Shown here piece after piece: positions 27,194-35,596 of a DNA stretch of 64,000 bases. The notes under the pieces were generated by a model that was given only the letters and a program-made list of their open reading frames with translations, ran no database searches and was not told the DNA's origin. Every line of letters begins with the position of its first letter. Positions within the stretch are counted from its first letter, which is position 1. This DNA comes from UBA10518 sp022837185 (GTDB lineage: Bacteria > Desulfobacterota > Desulfobulbia > Desulfobulbales > Desulfobulbaceae), in assembly GCA_034007705.1 (NCBI GenBank), contig JAVEQK010000004.1, positions 117,148 to 181,147 on the forward strand, read 5' to 3'. Both the position numbers and the translations under genes were made by a program.

Positions 27194-27856
27194 ATGTCAG
27201 GTGTTTCTCCCATTCACCCATTGACCAAACGCTACCACCATGGCGATCTGCGCCAGGCGCTGCTGGATGTCGGGCTGCAGATTGTTCAGGAAGGCGGCAT
27301 TGACGCTGTCACCCTGCGCGAGGTCGGTCGTCGGGCCGGGGTCAGCCATGCCGCTCCGTACCACCACTTTCCGGACAAGGCAGCCCTCATCGAGGCCTTG
27401 GCGGCGGAGGCTTTCCGCCGTTTCACACGGGCACTCAGCGCCGTATGGGAGCAAAGCATCGATGCCCCGCTTGAAGGTCTGGCGGCCCTGGGTGAAACAT
27501 ATGTCAACTTTGCCCTTGACCACCCGGAGGAATTCCGCCTCATGCACATGCCGGGGCTGCGGCGGACCGAACCTGGCAGCCTCTCCCCGGTCACCGCGGC
27601 TGCGGCGGAAGCGTACGGAGTCCTGCGCGATGCGGTGTCGGTATGTCAGGAACGGGGCCTCATACCCGGAAGCGATCCCGGTTCGCATGCCCTTGCCGCA
27701 TGGTCCTGTGTGCATGGCCTTGCCGTGCTGGTGCTGGACGGCCTGCTGGTTGGTGATTTCAATCCCGGAGAGAAGGGAAGGGATGCGGTACGGTCGGTCA
27801 TCCGCATTCTGGCCGAGGGGTTGAAGCCGCGTGATCAGGCACAGCAATCGGAGTGA
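27194..27856 (+). CDS. TetR family transcriptional repressor
   Basis: 220 aa. The helix-turn-helix lies at about residues 15-60 (VTLREVGRRAGVSHAAPYHHF, then PDKAALIEALAAEAF), followed by a C-terminal ligand domain of TetR_C type. AGGAGG at 27176-27181 supports ATG 27194; an in-frame ATG at 27065 would place the operators inside the coding region. Probably represses itself and the divergent alpha/beta hydrolase, relieved by an unknown small molecule. Confidence 0.88.
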   Translation: MSGVSPIHPLTKRYHHGDLRQALLDVGLQIVQEGGIDAVTLREVGRRAGVSHAAPYHHFPDKAALIEALAAEAFRRFTRALSAVWEQSIDAPLEGLAALGETYVNFALDHPEEFRLMHMPGLRRTEPGSLSPVTAAAAEAYGVLRDAVSVCQERGLIPGSDPGSHALAAWSCVHGLAVLVLDGLLVGDFNPGEKGRDAVRSVIRILAEGLKPRDQAQQSE

Positions 27857-28250
27857 GAAAACGGCCTTGCCGGCGGCTGCCCATCCTGCCGTTTGATCCA
27901 GGCCCGCTGATCCGGCGGCAATTTCATAAGATTCACATTGTCCAGGAAATCAGGCGGGGCAATCCGCCGGCCGGCAAGCCTGTCCGCACCAGGGTCATGA
28001 CCGTGTGGGGTACGTTTCCCGCGGAAGCGACCTGTTGCGTCAGGGCGACAGGATCATGCACGCTTCTGCACCCGGGGGTGTGCCGGCCAGGGCTCGCCCG
28101 GCACTGGCCGGACCAGGCTGTTTCGCGGAGAGCGGTGAGGCGTGATATGGCCGATGCGGCTGACGGCGCCGCGGGATTCTGGAACGGATTATGCAAAGGA
28201 GGCAGAAAAAGAACCAGAAAATAAACAGCCGGGAACAAATGGGAGAGAGA
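27857..28250. other. 394-nt intergenic region
   Basis: Lies between tetR and the amidohydrolase. No convincing gene: an open frame from the tetR stop to 28224 is Arg/Pro/Cys-rich without family features. No clear terminator or promoter was recognised. Confidence 0.4.
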
Positions 28251-29654
28251 ATGACCAAGGAAAACATGTCTGCGGCGGCAGGGCCGGAATCGGCACTGCC
28301 GACCCGTATCCGGGAGGAAGGGGAAAGCGTGGCGCGGCAGACGGAGCGGATGCGCCTGGTGGAACGGATAGTCCTTGAAATGGCGGAGTGTTTCAGAGGG
28401 CGGCTGGCCATGAGCCGCCGTTCGTTTCTGCACTCGAGCTGCGGACTGGCGGCCGGCTTCCTGGCCATGAATTCGGTGTTCGGTCCGCTGTTCGACGTGG
28501 ATCCCGCCGAAGCGGCGGACCCGGAGATCGGCGCGGAGCGGGCCCGGGAATTTGCCGGGCAGCTCATTTTCGATCTCCAGACCCATTTCGTCTATCCCCA
28601 ATATCCCTCCACCAGCATACTCGGCCTTCGCGAGCTGGCCAGGCAGTGGAATCCGGCCATGGAAGGGGAGCAGACCCCGGCCAAGATCCATTTCGACAAT
28701 TTTTTCCGGGAAGTCTTCCTGGAGAGCGAAACCGGGCTGGCGGTCCTGAGCAGCGCCCCCAACGATGACCCGGCCCATTATTTTCTCCACAATGAGGATC
28801 TGGCCCGGGCCCGTGCGCTGGTGCGGGAAAAAACCGGCTCCAAACGGCTCTACGTCCATGCCCTTTTCACCCCGGGACGGCCCGGCTGGCTGGAGGAGCT
28901 TGAGCAGGCCATTGCCTTGCGGCCGGATGCCTGGAAAGGCTACACGGTCGGCCAGCCCATGGGCGAATCCCAATGGCCCTGGCGCCTCGACGATGAAAAG
29001 CTCGTCTACCCGGCGTATGAAAGGATGGTCAAGGCGGGCATCACCACGATTTGCATCCACAAGGGGCTGCTGCCGGCCAATTACCGGCAGAGAATGCCTT
29101 CCACCTGGCGGTACGGCAACGTGGATGATGTCCCCCGGGCCGCGAAGGACTGGCCGGAGCTTCGGTTTCTCATTTATCATTCCGGCCTTGAGACCGGCGG
29201 AATTCCCGCCGAGGAGGATGTGCGGCGGTTCGAGGAGACCGGGGAGATCCCGTGGGTGAGCGATCTGGCCCGGATCCCGGAAAAATACGGCGTCAGCAAT
29301 GTCTATGCCGAACTGGGCTCCGTTTTCGCCGTAACGGCTGTCAGCGCGCCGCGCTACTGCGCCGGGATTCTCGGGACCCTTATCAAGGGCATGGGCGAGG
29401 ACCGGGTCCTCTGGGGAACGGATTCCGTCTGGTACGGGTCGCCCCAGTGGCAGATCGAGGCCCTGCGCCGCCTGGAAATTCCCGAGGACCTGCGGACGAA
29501 GTTCGGCTTCACGCCGCTCGGCCCGGCCAACGGACCGCTGAAGAACAGGATTTTTTCCGGCAACGCCATGGAGGTCCATCCGGTGGCGCTGGACAGTTTG
29601 CGGGGCGACAACCTGGCCGCCCTGAGAAAGTCGGCCGGCGGAGGAGCAGCATAG
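28251..29654 (+). CDS. Amidohydrolase_2-type metal hydrolase with delayed Tat motif
   Basis: About 467 aa. Core resembles amidohydrolase family 2 (TIM barrel): FDLQTHFVYPQYPS near the start, CIHKGLL, FLIYHSGLETGG, and VLWGTDSVWYGSPQWQ near the end. A twin-arginine signal SRRSFLHSSCGLAAGFLAM occurs only at residues 55-73, after an unusually long leader. GGGAGAGAG supports ATG 28251, but ATG 28410 (MSRRSFL) would give a normal Tat signal. Likely exported folded with its metal. Substrate unknown; the peptide/radical SAM genes follow on the same strand. Confidence 0.82.
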   Translation: MTKENMSAAAGPESALPTRIREEGESVARQTERMRLVERIVLEMAECFRGRLAMSRRSFLHSSCGLAAGFLAMNSVFGPLFDVDPAEAADPEIGAERAREFAGQLIFDLQTHFVYPQYPSTSILGLRELARQWNPAMEGEQTPAKIHFDNFFREVFLESETGLAVLSSAPNDDPAHYFLHNEDLARARALVREKTGSKRLYVHALFTPGRPGWLEELEQAIALRPDAWKGYTVGQPMGESQWPWRLDDEKLVYPAYERMVKAGITTICIHKGLLPANYRQRMPSTWRYGNVDDVPRAAKDWPELRFLIYHSGLETGGIPAEEDVRRFEETGEIPWVSDLARIPEKYGVSNVYAELGSVFAVTAVSAPRYCAGILGTLIKGMGEDRVLWGTDSVWYGSPQWQIEALRRLEIPEDLRTKFGFTPLGPANGPLKNRIFSGNAMEVHPVALDSLRGDNLAALRKSAGGGAA

Positions 29655-29750
29655 TGATCCCCTGAAAGGAAGGGGCCGTCCGATCTCTGGGGCCTGCTTT
29701 GCGGAGAAGGCGGCGGAGCGGAGATGATCCCCGTCCCTTTCGGTTATGGT

Positions 29751-29766
29751 TGGCATGATTTTTGTA
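29751..29766 (+). promoter_or_regulatory. Candidate sigma54 promoter element
   Basis: TGGCATGATTTTTGTA fits the -24/-12 pattern with GG and GT separated by 10 nt (consensus ends GC). Located about 260 nt before the 34-residue peptide gene. No enhancer-binding protein is encoded nearby. Confidence 0.35.
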
Positions 29767-29949
29767 GCGTTGAGACAAAGGCTCCCCCATTGACAGCTCT
29801 TGTCGGGCGAAGCCGCGCCCGTTCAGGAAGCTCCAGGTCCGTTCCTGCGGTCCGCGCCGCCGTCCGGCGCACAGGCATGGACCCGTCCGGTTCGGCCGGA
29901 CAGGAGGGGCCTCGTTGCGGCGGCATGTATCGGATTTTCCGATTTGGCA

Positions 29950-29963
29950 GGACCTGTCCGATC
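29950..29963 (+). promoter_or_regulatory. GGACNNGTCCGATC motif, copy 1
   Basis: GGACCTGTCCGATC, 61 nt before the peptide start codon. The palindrome GGACNNGTCC followed by GATC is repeated at 31341-31354, 50 nt before yceI. A shared operator is inferred. Confidence 0.4.
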
Positions 29964-30024
29964 GCATTCCAGCATGGACTGGTCCAAACGGCATAACGCC
30001 GTATCAACTGAATGGAGGTGAAAC

Positions 30025-30129
30025 ATGAAAAAAAATGTGAGCAAGGACGTTCTCGCAAGGGAGGCGGAATACTGGACCAGGGTCCGCCGAGCCGCCAAAA
30101 AGAACAACGGCAGAATCTGCCATAAATGA
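30025..30129 (+). CDS. 34-residue basic peptide, possible radical SAM substrate
   Basis: ATG with GGAGG 6-7 nt upstream. The peptide begins MKKNVSKDVLAREAEYWT and ends NNGRICHK; it has 11 Lys/Arg, one Tyr-Trp pair (residues 16-17) and one Cys (32). No signal peptide or membrane segment. It is 155 nt before a radical SAM/SPASM gene with a strong hairpin terminator between, an arrangement seen for RiPP precursors made in excess over their enzyme. It could equally be an unrelated small basic protein. No known precursor family was recognised. Confidence 0.6.
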   Translation: MKKNVSKDVLAREAEYWTRVRRAAKKNNGRICHK

Positions 30130-30176
30130 AAAGGCTGAAAGAGCGCATAAGTTGCCGGTCGGCAACGACATCAGCC

Positions 30177-30229
30177 GGGCAGATGCCTTCCGGACGGCCG
30201 CATGACCGGCGGAGGCGTCTGCCCTTTTT
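30177..30229 (+). terminator. Hairpin terminator/attenuator between peptide and radical SAM genes
   Basis: GGGCAGATGCC pairs with GGCGTCTGCCC (one G-U) around a 26-nt loop that can itself pair, followed by five T. Position suggests partial termination after the peptide gene. Confidence 0.7.
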
Positions 30230-30284
30230 CTCCCGGGCCATCCACCTTGCCTGAACCGCTGCAATCAACCGGAACAACAGGACC

Positions 30285-31331
30285 ATGCCCATCAGCACCA
30301 ACCAGGAATTTTTTGTCCAGCTGCATCTCACCGAGCGCTGCAATCTCCACTGTTCGCACTGCTACCAGACCGGCCGCGGAAAAGAGGAGCTGAGTCTGGG
30401 TGAAATCAGGGAGCTGCTGGAGGAGTTCACCGACATGCTGGAGGCCTGGACGGCCGCCTACCAGCTCGAGTTCGCGACCAGCCTGAACGTCACCGGCGGT
30501 GAGCCCTTTCTGCGGCCGGACCTTTTTGCCATCCTCGATGAAATGCGGTCCCGCGGCTTTACCGTCTATCTCCTCACCAACGGCACCCTGATCGATGCGG
30601 AGGGGGCGGCCCGGCTTGCCGCCCTGGACGTGAAAGGGGTGCAGGTCAGTATCGAGGGGCCCGAGGAGATCCATGACGCGATCCGGGGGAAAGGGAGCTT
30701 CGCCGCGTCCCGCCGGGGGATAGGCCATCTTGTCGCCGCGGGCCTGCCGGTGACCCTCAACGCCACCCTGTCGGAGATCAACGGCGACAGGTTCCGGGAA
30801 ATGATCGCCATCTGCACCTCGTTCGGCGCGCAGCGGTTGGGCTTCTCCCGACTGGTTCCGTCGGGCAGGGGGGCGCACCTGGCAGATCGGATGATGGCGC
30901 CGGAAAAAGTGCGGGCGATCTACGAGGATATATTTTCCCTTCCGGCGGAGGGCATCGAAATCGTCACCGGCGATCCCGTCGCCTCGCAGATGCGCGGCGG
31001 CGGGCCGGACGGGGACTGCGGCCCGGTTGCCACCGGCGGCTGCGCCGCGGGCATCTCCGGGCTGACGATCCTTCCAGACGGCACCGTGGTCCCGTGCCGG
31101 CGGCTGCCTGTGCCGCTGGGCAATGTTCGGACCGATTCCCTCCGGCAGATCTGGGCGGAATCGGCAATACTGGAAAGTCTACGGGACCGCGGCAGATACA
31201 CAGGTCGTTGCGGGACCTGCCGGAGATGGGCGCATTGCCGGGGCTGCAGGGCGATCGCCTATGCCGCTTCTCTTGCACAAGGAGAAGGGGACCTGCTTGG
31301 GGACGACCCCCAGTGTTTTATCAGCAATTGA
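30285..31331 (+). CDS. Radical SAM/SPASM domain enzyme
   Basis: 348 aa. The radical SAM cluster motif CNLHCSHC is at about residues 18-25, with NVTGGEPFLRPDLF after it. The C-terminal SPASM region has cysteines at CGPVATGGCAAG, VPCRRLPVPLGNV, and CGTCRRWAHCRGCR, ending DDPQCF, enough for two auxiliary Fe-S clusters. SPASM enzymes mature peptides or enzymes by Cys-, Tyr- or Trp-centred chemistry. No RRE domain, peptidase or exporter adjoins; neighbours are the 34-residue peptide and YceI. AGGA precedes the ATG. Confidence 0.9.
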   Translation: MPISTNQEFFVQLHLTERCNLHCSHCYQTGRGKEELSLGEIRELLEEFTDMLEAWTAAYQLEFATSLNVTGGEPFLRPDLFAILDEMRSRGFTVYLLTNGTLIDAEGAARLAALDVKGVQVSIEGPEEIHDAIRGKGSFAASRRGIGHLVAAGLPVTLNATLSEINGDRFREMIAICTSFGAQRLGFSRLVPSGRGAHLADRMMAPEKVRAIYEDIFSLPAEGIEIVTGDPVASQMRGGGPDGDCGPVATGGCAAGISGLTILPDGTVVPCRRLPVPLGNVRTDSLRQIWAESAILESLRDRGRYTGRCGTCRRWAHCRGCRAIAYAASLAQGEGDLLGDDPQCFISN

Positions 31332-31340
31332 ACGGTGCCC

Positions 31341-31354
31341 GGACAGGTCCGATC
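31341..31354 (+). promoter_or_regulatory. GGACNNGTCCGATC motif, copy 2
   Basis: GGACAGGTCCGATC, 50 nt before the yceI start and just after the radical SAM gene. Matches the copy at 29950 in 12 of 14 positions; the two differing bases are the palindrome centre. Confidence 0.4.
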
Positions 31355-31404
31355 CCGTAAGAATATGAGCGTACCATTCCCCTGCTGAACAAAGGAGGCT
31401 GTTC

Positions 31405-31941
31405 ATGGGAAAATGGATAATTGATCCCGATCATTCGGTGGCGGCATTCAGTGTCCGGCACCTGACCATTGCCGATGTCCGGGGCCAGTTCAACCGGATC
31501 AGCGGCACGGTGTCCTTCGATCCCGCGGATCCGGCCGGCTTGTCCCTGGAGGCGCTGATTGACGCCGCCGGGATCTATACGGGCATCGCCAAGCGGGACG
31601 AGCATCTGCGCAGCCCGGATTTCCTCGACGTGGCGCAATATCCGGCCATAACCTTTCGCAGCACGGGTTTTGAAGCCCTGGGGGACGGAAAGGGGCGGCT
31701 GGTGGGAGAGCTGACGATCCACGGCGTCACCCGCCCGGTCCTGCTTGACGTTGCCATCGCCGGGCCGGTGCAATGCCCGGAGGAGATCGGCGGGGAGACA
31801 ACCATGGGCATTTCGGCGGGGATCACGCTCAACCGCGAGGATTTCGGCATGATCTGGAATATTCCCATGCCGGGCGGCCCCGGGGCGGTCGGCCTGGAAG
31901 TAACAATCCGTCTGGATCTTGAAGCGGACCTGGAGGAGTAG
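31405..31941 (+). CDS. YceI family lipid-binding-type protein, cytoplasmic form
   Basis: 178 aa. YceI lipocalin-like barrel: WIIDPDHSVAAFSVRHLTIA at the start, RDEHLRSPDFLDVAQYPAIT, GELTIHGVTRPVLLDV and LNREDFGMIWNIPM. Binds polyprenyl-like lipids in characterised members. Unlike the usual secreted form there is no signal peptide, as in many anaerobe homologues. AAAGGAGG precedes the ATG. Confidence 0.92.
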   Translation: MGKWIIDPDHSVAAFSVRHLTIADVRGQFNRISGTVSFDPADPAGLSLEALIDAAGIYTGIAKRDEHLRSPDFLDVAQYPAITFRSTGFEALGDGKGRLVGELTIHGVTRPVLLDVAIAGPVQCPEEIGGETTMGISAGITLNREDFGMIWNIPMPGGPGAVGLEVTIRLDLEADLEE

Positions 31942-32037
31942 GCTGCCGGCGAACGCGGCCAGGGGGCAGCAGCGGTTTTCCGTCGGGGGCGCCGGGAGAG
32001 GGGTGGCCTGTTTGGACAGGGGCCCCGGTGGTCCGCC

Positions 32038-32490
32038 TTAATCGACGATTTTTTCCATCAGTTCGAAGGTAATGGAGTGGGCCAGAAAAACCGGGTGTTC
32101 CGGGGCCTGGCCCGGCGCGGTTTGAAAGCCGAGCCGGCGGAAAAAACCGGCGGATGTGCTGCGGGCGATGGTGTGGATGCGCCGGCCTTTCTTCGCGGCA
32201 ACGATGCCGGATAACGCGGCGGCCAGGCTCCGGCCGATGCCTTTGCCTTGAGCTTCGGGAGCGACCGCCAGGTGCCGCAGTTCGATTTCGGTCCGGCTCG
32301 TCCAGACGGCAACCAGTCCACCTACCAGTTTTCCCCGTTCCCTGGCCGCCAGCACGATCTCCTTGCCGTCGATGCCGAACCGCCCCCGCGCGTCCGGCGG
32401 CAGGCCAAGGGGCTGCCACAGGACGCGCCAGAGCAGTTCATCCACCTCGGCCAGGGCGGCGGTTGCGGTCACGGTCTCGATGACGGCCAT
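32038..32490 (-). CDS. GNAT family N-acetyltransferase
   Basis: 150 aa. Acetyl-CoA loop APEAQGKGIGRSLAAAL with preceding ELRHLAVAP and a late GFFRRLGFQTAP. The ATG lies 1 nt after the upstream GNAT stop, so the two are translationally coupled; the frame continues upstream but inside its neighbour. Substrate unknown. Confidence 0.88.
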   Translation of the reverse strand: MAVIETVTATAALAEVDELLWRVLWQPLGLPPDARGRFGIDGKEIVLAARERGKLVGGLVAVWTSRTEIELRHLAVAPEAQGKGIGRSLAAALSGIVAAKKGRRIHTIARSTSAGFFRRLGFQTAPGQAPEHPVFLAHSITFELMEKIVD

Positions 32491-32491
32491 A

Positions 32492-33019
32492 TCATATTCC
32501 GGGCAGCGGCGAATTGTTGTCTGTCTGCCGGACTCGGGCGGCGGTCCAGTCCAGCCGCATGTGTACCAGCGCGACACGGTTTCCTCTGCGGTCCAGGCGC
32601 TCTTCGACACCAAAGGGCCGGAATCCGAGTTGGGTGTACAGCAGCAGCCCGGCGGCATTGGTGTTGAAGCAGGAAACGTTTACCTCCGAGGCCCCATGCC
32701 TGGACACGGCCAGTCCGATCATCGTTTCGATGAGATACCGGCCCACGCCGCTGCGGCGGGCAGCCGGCGAGACAATGACGTTGCCGATGGAACAGCAGCC
32801 GTGCCTTTCCCAGCGATGGAAGTTGGCAAAGCCCGCGACCTCGCCGTCACGCTCGACGACCGTTGAATCGGCGCGGTGTTCGATCGCCCTGAGCAGCTGC
32901 CGGGGGGTCAGCGGGTATGACGCCCTGGGAAAGAGGTGGAACAATTCCTCCTCATCGCGGGGAAACCCGCAGATCAGGGGGATATCCTTTTCTGCAACCG
33001 GTCGATGACTGAGTCCCAT
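32492..33019 (-). CDS. GNAT family N-acetyltransferase
   Basis: 175 aa. VIVSPAARRSGVGRYLIETM acetyl-CoA loop, then VNVSCFNTNAAGLLLYTQLG typical of the family's C-terminal half. Forms a two-gene operon with the following GNAT, suggesting duplicated or paired acetyltransferases of unknown target. Confidence 0.9.
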   Translation of the reverse strand: MGLSHRPVAEKDIPLICGFPRDEEELFHLFPRASYPLTPRQLLRAIEHRADSTVVERDGEVAGFANFHRWERHGCCSIGNVIVSPAARRSGVGRYLIETMIGLAVSRHGASEVNVSCFNTNAAGLLLYTQLGFRPFGVEERLDRRGNRVALVHMRLDWTAARVRQTDNNSPLPGI

Positions 33020-33167
33020 ATTCCCACAATCCCAAGCAACCGCGGATTACCGACGGACAATCCTTGGCATAATGAAGCATCCTGATTGATTTTGAATTTC
33101 AAGGAATACAACGCACAAGGCAATTCATGCCCGCGGCCGCCGCATCCGATTTTTTGTTTCTGGCGGT

Positions 33168-34088
33168 TTACTTCCCGGAGCGCAGTGTTTCGCTGATTCC
33201 CGTGCGGTACGGTGTAGCCTGTAAACCAAAGGCGGACCCAATCCTGCTGCTGTCGAAGCGGTAGTCGTATTCAAACTGGTACATCATTTCCTCGTTTTCA
33301 CGAAGCACCGGCATGAAGATGCCCATGATCCTCAGCAGCCACCGGGGTGCAACCTGTATTCTGAAGGGTCGCCCGGCCAATTCGCAGGCCAGGCGGACAA
33401 AGCCTGTTCCCGAGAGCGGTTCCCTGGTGGTCGGCAGGTGCCACGTTTGGCCGAACGCGTCCGGCGATCTCCCCAGCACGGCCAAGGCGCGGCCGGCGTC
33501 CGGGGTAAATGTGAAGGTATGCACGGCATCGGGGTTGCCTATCCATTGCGGCGTTTTCCCGGCTTTGAGACGTTTGAACACGGTGGCATGCGGAAAGCTG
33601 TTTTCCGCGCCGGGACCGTAAAAGTCGGCCGCCCGCACGATCATCGCCTGGAGATTGCCGCTGTGCATTTCCTCCAGCAGCATGGTTGCGATTCTCGCCC
33701 TGACCTCACCCTTCCTGCTGACCGGGTTGAACGGGGTTTCCTCCGTCATCGGGCCGTCCACGCGCCCGTAGGCATAAACGTTGTCGAAGAATACGAGGCG
33801 GCTGCCGTGACGCCTGCAGGCGTCGATGACGTTGCGCATCACTCTGGGCCATTGCTCCTGCCAGACGGTGGCGTCGTACTTCAGGCCGGCCACCAGGTAG
33901 GCAACCTCACTGCCGGAAACAGCCCTGGCGGTTGCCCGGGCATCCAGCAGATCGGCCGCAACGGCCTCATCGGTCGGATTCACTCTCCGGGGATTCCGGC
34001 TCACCTGCCGGATGGCCGGAGAGGATGCAAAAAGGGCCCCGGACAACTCCCGGGCAATGACGCCGTTGGCGCCGAGTATGGTATGCAT
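33168..34088 (-). CDS. NAD(P)-dependent epimerase/dehydratase-like protein
   Basis: 306 aa, extended SDR. N-terminal ILGANGVIARELSGAL is a degenerate nucleotide loop, then YLVAGLKYDATVW, FFDNVYAYGRVDGPM with Tyr of the YxxxK position, and VRAADFYGPGAENS. AGGGTAG precedes the ATG (MHTILG). Lies 55 nt after the NhaR-type regulator on the same strand, so likely in its operon. Substrate unknown. Confidence 0.83.
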   Translation of the reverse strand: MHTILGANGVIARELSGALFASSPAIRQVSRNPRRVNPTDEAVAADLLDARATARAVSGSEVAYLVAGLKYDATVWQEQWPRVMRNVIDACRRHGSRLVFFDNVYAYGRVDGPMTEETPFNPVSRKGEVRARIATMLLEEMHSGNLQAMIVRAADFYGPGAENSFPHATVFKRLKAGKTPQWIGNPDAVHTFTFTPDAGRALAVLGRSPDAFGQTWHLPTTREPLSGTGFVRLACELAGRPFRIQVAPRWLLRIMGIFMPVLRENEEMMYQFEYDYRFDSSRIGSAFGLQATPYRTGISETLRSGK

Positions 34089-34143
34089 GGTTTCTACCCT
34101 GTTTGTTTCTGAGTGAGTTTGTTTTCGGCCTTCACAAATTGTT

Positions 34144-35043
34144 TCATGCAATAAAATAACTGCTGGCAGCCTTTTGTATTGCCGCCACGGCCGGGTGCTT
34201 GATGACCCGTTCAATGGAAATCGCGAAAAACTGTTCCCGGACGGCACGGGTGCGCCCGATAACCACAACATCGTGCTGCCTTTGCACCTCCTCTTCGATA
34301 ACCGTAGGCGCCGCAAAAATACCGTCCCCGGCCTGGCCGAAGGTCTTGAGCAGCGCCTGGTCGTCAAATTCACCAACCACCGCCGGGCGGATGGGGAGGG
34401 AGTCAAACCATCGGTCCAGTGAACCACGCAGGGCTGACATCGGACTTGGCAGCAGCATGGGAGTTCCATCCAGTGAAAGGGGGAAGTTGTCCGGCAGTCC
34501 ATCGGCAAGCCGCCGGGTGCCGAAAAAACTTATGCCGCACTCCCCCAGGAGATGGCTGTAGGCCTTGACGCTTAACCCGGGCTTGACCGGGGTATCGGTC
34601 AGGACAATGTCAAGACCGTGAACGGAGAGCTCGGCAAGGAGTTGTTCCTCCCTGCCCTCATGACAGATCATGCGAACCTGTTGGGGCAGCCTGATGGCCG
34701 GCTCCAGGAGTTTTCGCACAACCAGCTTGGGCAGCGCGGCCACTGTTCCGACAACAAGGCGCAGCGGCCCGGACACAGGTCTTCCCCGAACCGTGTCCAG
34801 CATTTCATGGCCCAGGGAGAATATTTTGTCGGCGTAGCGGAACACTATCCGTCCCATTTCGGTCGGTTCCAGATTACGGCCAACCCGGCGGAACAGTTTG
34901 CCTTCCAGGACGCCTTCGAGCTTGGTGATCTGGGCGCTGATCGTGGAGGGGGCAAGCCGCAGATGTTCACCGGCCCTGCTAATGCTCCCTTCCCGGGCGG
35001 TAATCCAGAAATAATACAGGTGATGATAGTTGAGCCATTCCAT
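34144..35043 (-). CDS. nhaR: NhaR-type LysR transcriptional regulator
   Basis: 299 aa. The N-terminus WLNYHHLYYFWITAREGSIS followed by LAPSTISAQITKLE is the NhaR subgroup signature rather than a generic LysR. An effector domain follows. NhaR activates Na+/H+ antiporter genes in response to sodium in E. coli. No nhaA is present here; the mrp operon lies 14 kb left and the N-type ATPase 6 kb right. Whether it controls either is unknown. Confidence 0.85.
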   Translation of the reverse strand: MEWLNYHHLYYFWITAREGSISRAGEHLRLAPSTISAQITKLEGVLEGKLFRRVGRNLEPTEMGRIVFRYADKIFSLGHEMLDTVRGRPVSGPLRLVVGTVAALPKLVVRKLLEPAIRLPQQVRMICHEGREEQLLAELSVHGLDIVLTDTPVKPGLSVKAYSHLLGECGISFFGTRRLADGLPDNFPLSLDGTPMLLPSPMSALRGSLDRWFDSLPIRPAVVGEFDDQALLKTFGQAGDGIFAAPTVIEEEVQRQHDVVVIGRTRAVREQFFAISIERVIKHPAVAAIQKAASSYFIA

Positions 35044-35069
35044 GGTTCATCTTTCGATTTTTTCGAATA

Positions 35070-35098
35070 TTTATACGATTCTTTTCTATTTGTCGCAA
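35070..35098 (-). promoter_or_regulatory. Candidate sigma70 promoter of nhaR
   Basis: On the minus strand TTGCGA and TATAAA are separated by 17 nt; the -10 lies 27 nt from the nhaR start codon. The region is markedly AT-rich. Confidence 0.6.
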
Positions 35099-35225
35099 TG
35101 ATTTGTTGAACTTATATTTTGCATTACAGGAAAAATGCGAAAAGAGTGTTGCCCCTCGATGATCAGCTGTTCCAATCAGTGCGGGGCCCCGGGGTTCTTT
35201 CGCGTCAGCGTTTAAGGAGGATGAA

Positions 35226-35495
35226 ATGGGTCGTGAAACTGTGCTGTTCAAAAGCGAAGAAAAAAAGACAAGAAGTGAGATCGCCGAAGTTCTCCGCCTG
35301 ATGGCGGACAGGGTTGAACAGGGCCGGATAAGTTTGGGCAACGAGGCCGGACACGTCGACCTTGACTTTCCGGAAAACTTGACATTGGAAATAAAGGCCG
35401 AAGAAGAAACCGGGCGCAAGACAAAGCGCTCCCTGGAAATCGAACTGGAATGGCCCGTCGGCGGAGAGGAACAGGGCGGGGCGGTCATCCGATGA
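35226..35495 (+). CDS. amphi-Trp domain protein
   Basis: 89 aa. Pattern of the amphi-Trp family: acidic/basic helical half (RSEIAEVLRLMADRVEQGRI), then beta half ending in KRSLEIELEWPV with the family Trp. TAAGGAGG lies just before the ATG. Function of the family is not known. No partner gene stands close; it is divergent from nhaR and upstream of ccsA. Confidence 0.8.
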   Translation: MGRETVLFKSEEKKTRSEIAEVLRLMADRVEQGRISLGNEAGHVDLDFPENLTLEIKAEEETGRKTKRSLEIELEWPVGGEEQGGAVIR

Positions 35496-35596
35496 CAGGA
35501 GTATTCCCATGCTTCTTCCCTCCCTGTCCACCAAGTGTTCTTGCCCGGCAGGGAGGGTCTATCTGTCCCACAGGATCAGCATAACAGGTGTACACC

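Larger units (their letters stand above)
29655..30024. other. 370-nt region upstream of the small peptide gene
   Basis: No supported gene. It contains a sigma54-like element (29751-29766) and a palindromic motif (29950-29963) that recurs before yceI. Short GC-rich open frames here have no family features. Confidence 0.5.

Noticed and set aside
27853..28224. 123-codon plus-strand frame overlapping the tetR stop
   Set aside because: Arg/Pro/Cys-rich, no family feature and no independent ribosome site.
28191..28250. Earlier in-frame starts of the amidohydrolase
   Set aside because: Lys/Gln-rich extension without ribosome site; GGGAGAGAG points to 28251.
27933..29756. 607-codon minus-strand frame opposite the amidohydrolase
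   Set aside because: No recognisable domain or start; the amidohydrolase frame has Tat signal and family motifs.
33060..33080. TTGGCATAATGAAGCA as a sigma54 promoter
   Set aside because: GG-to-GC spacing is 9 instead of 10 nt.
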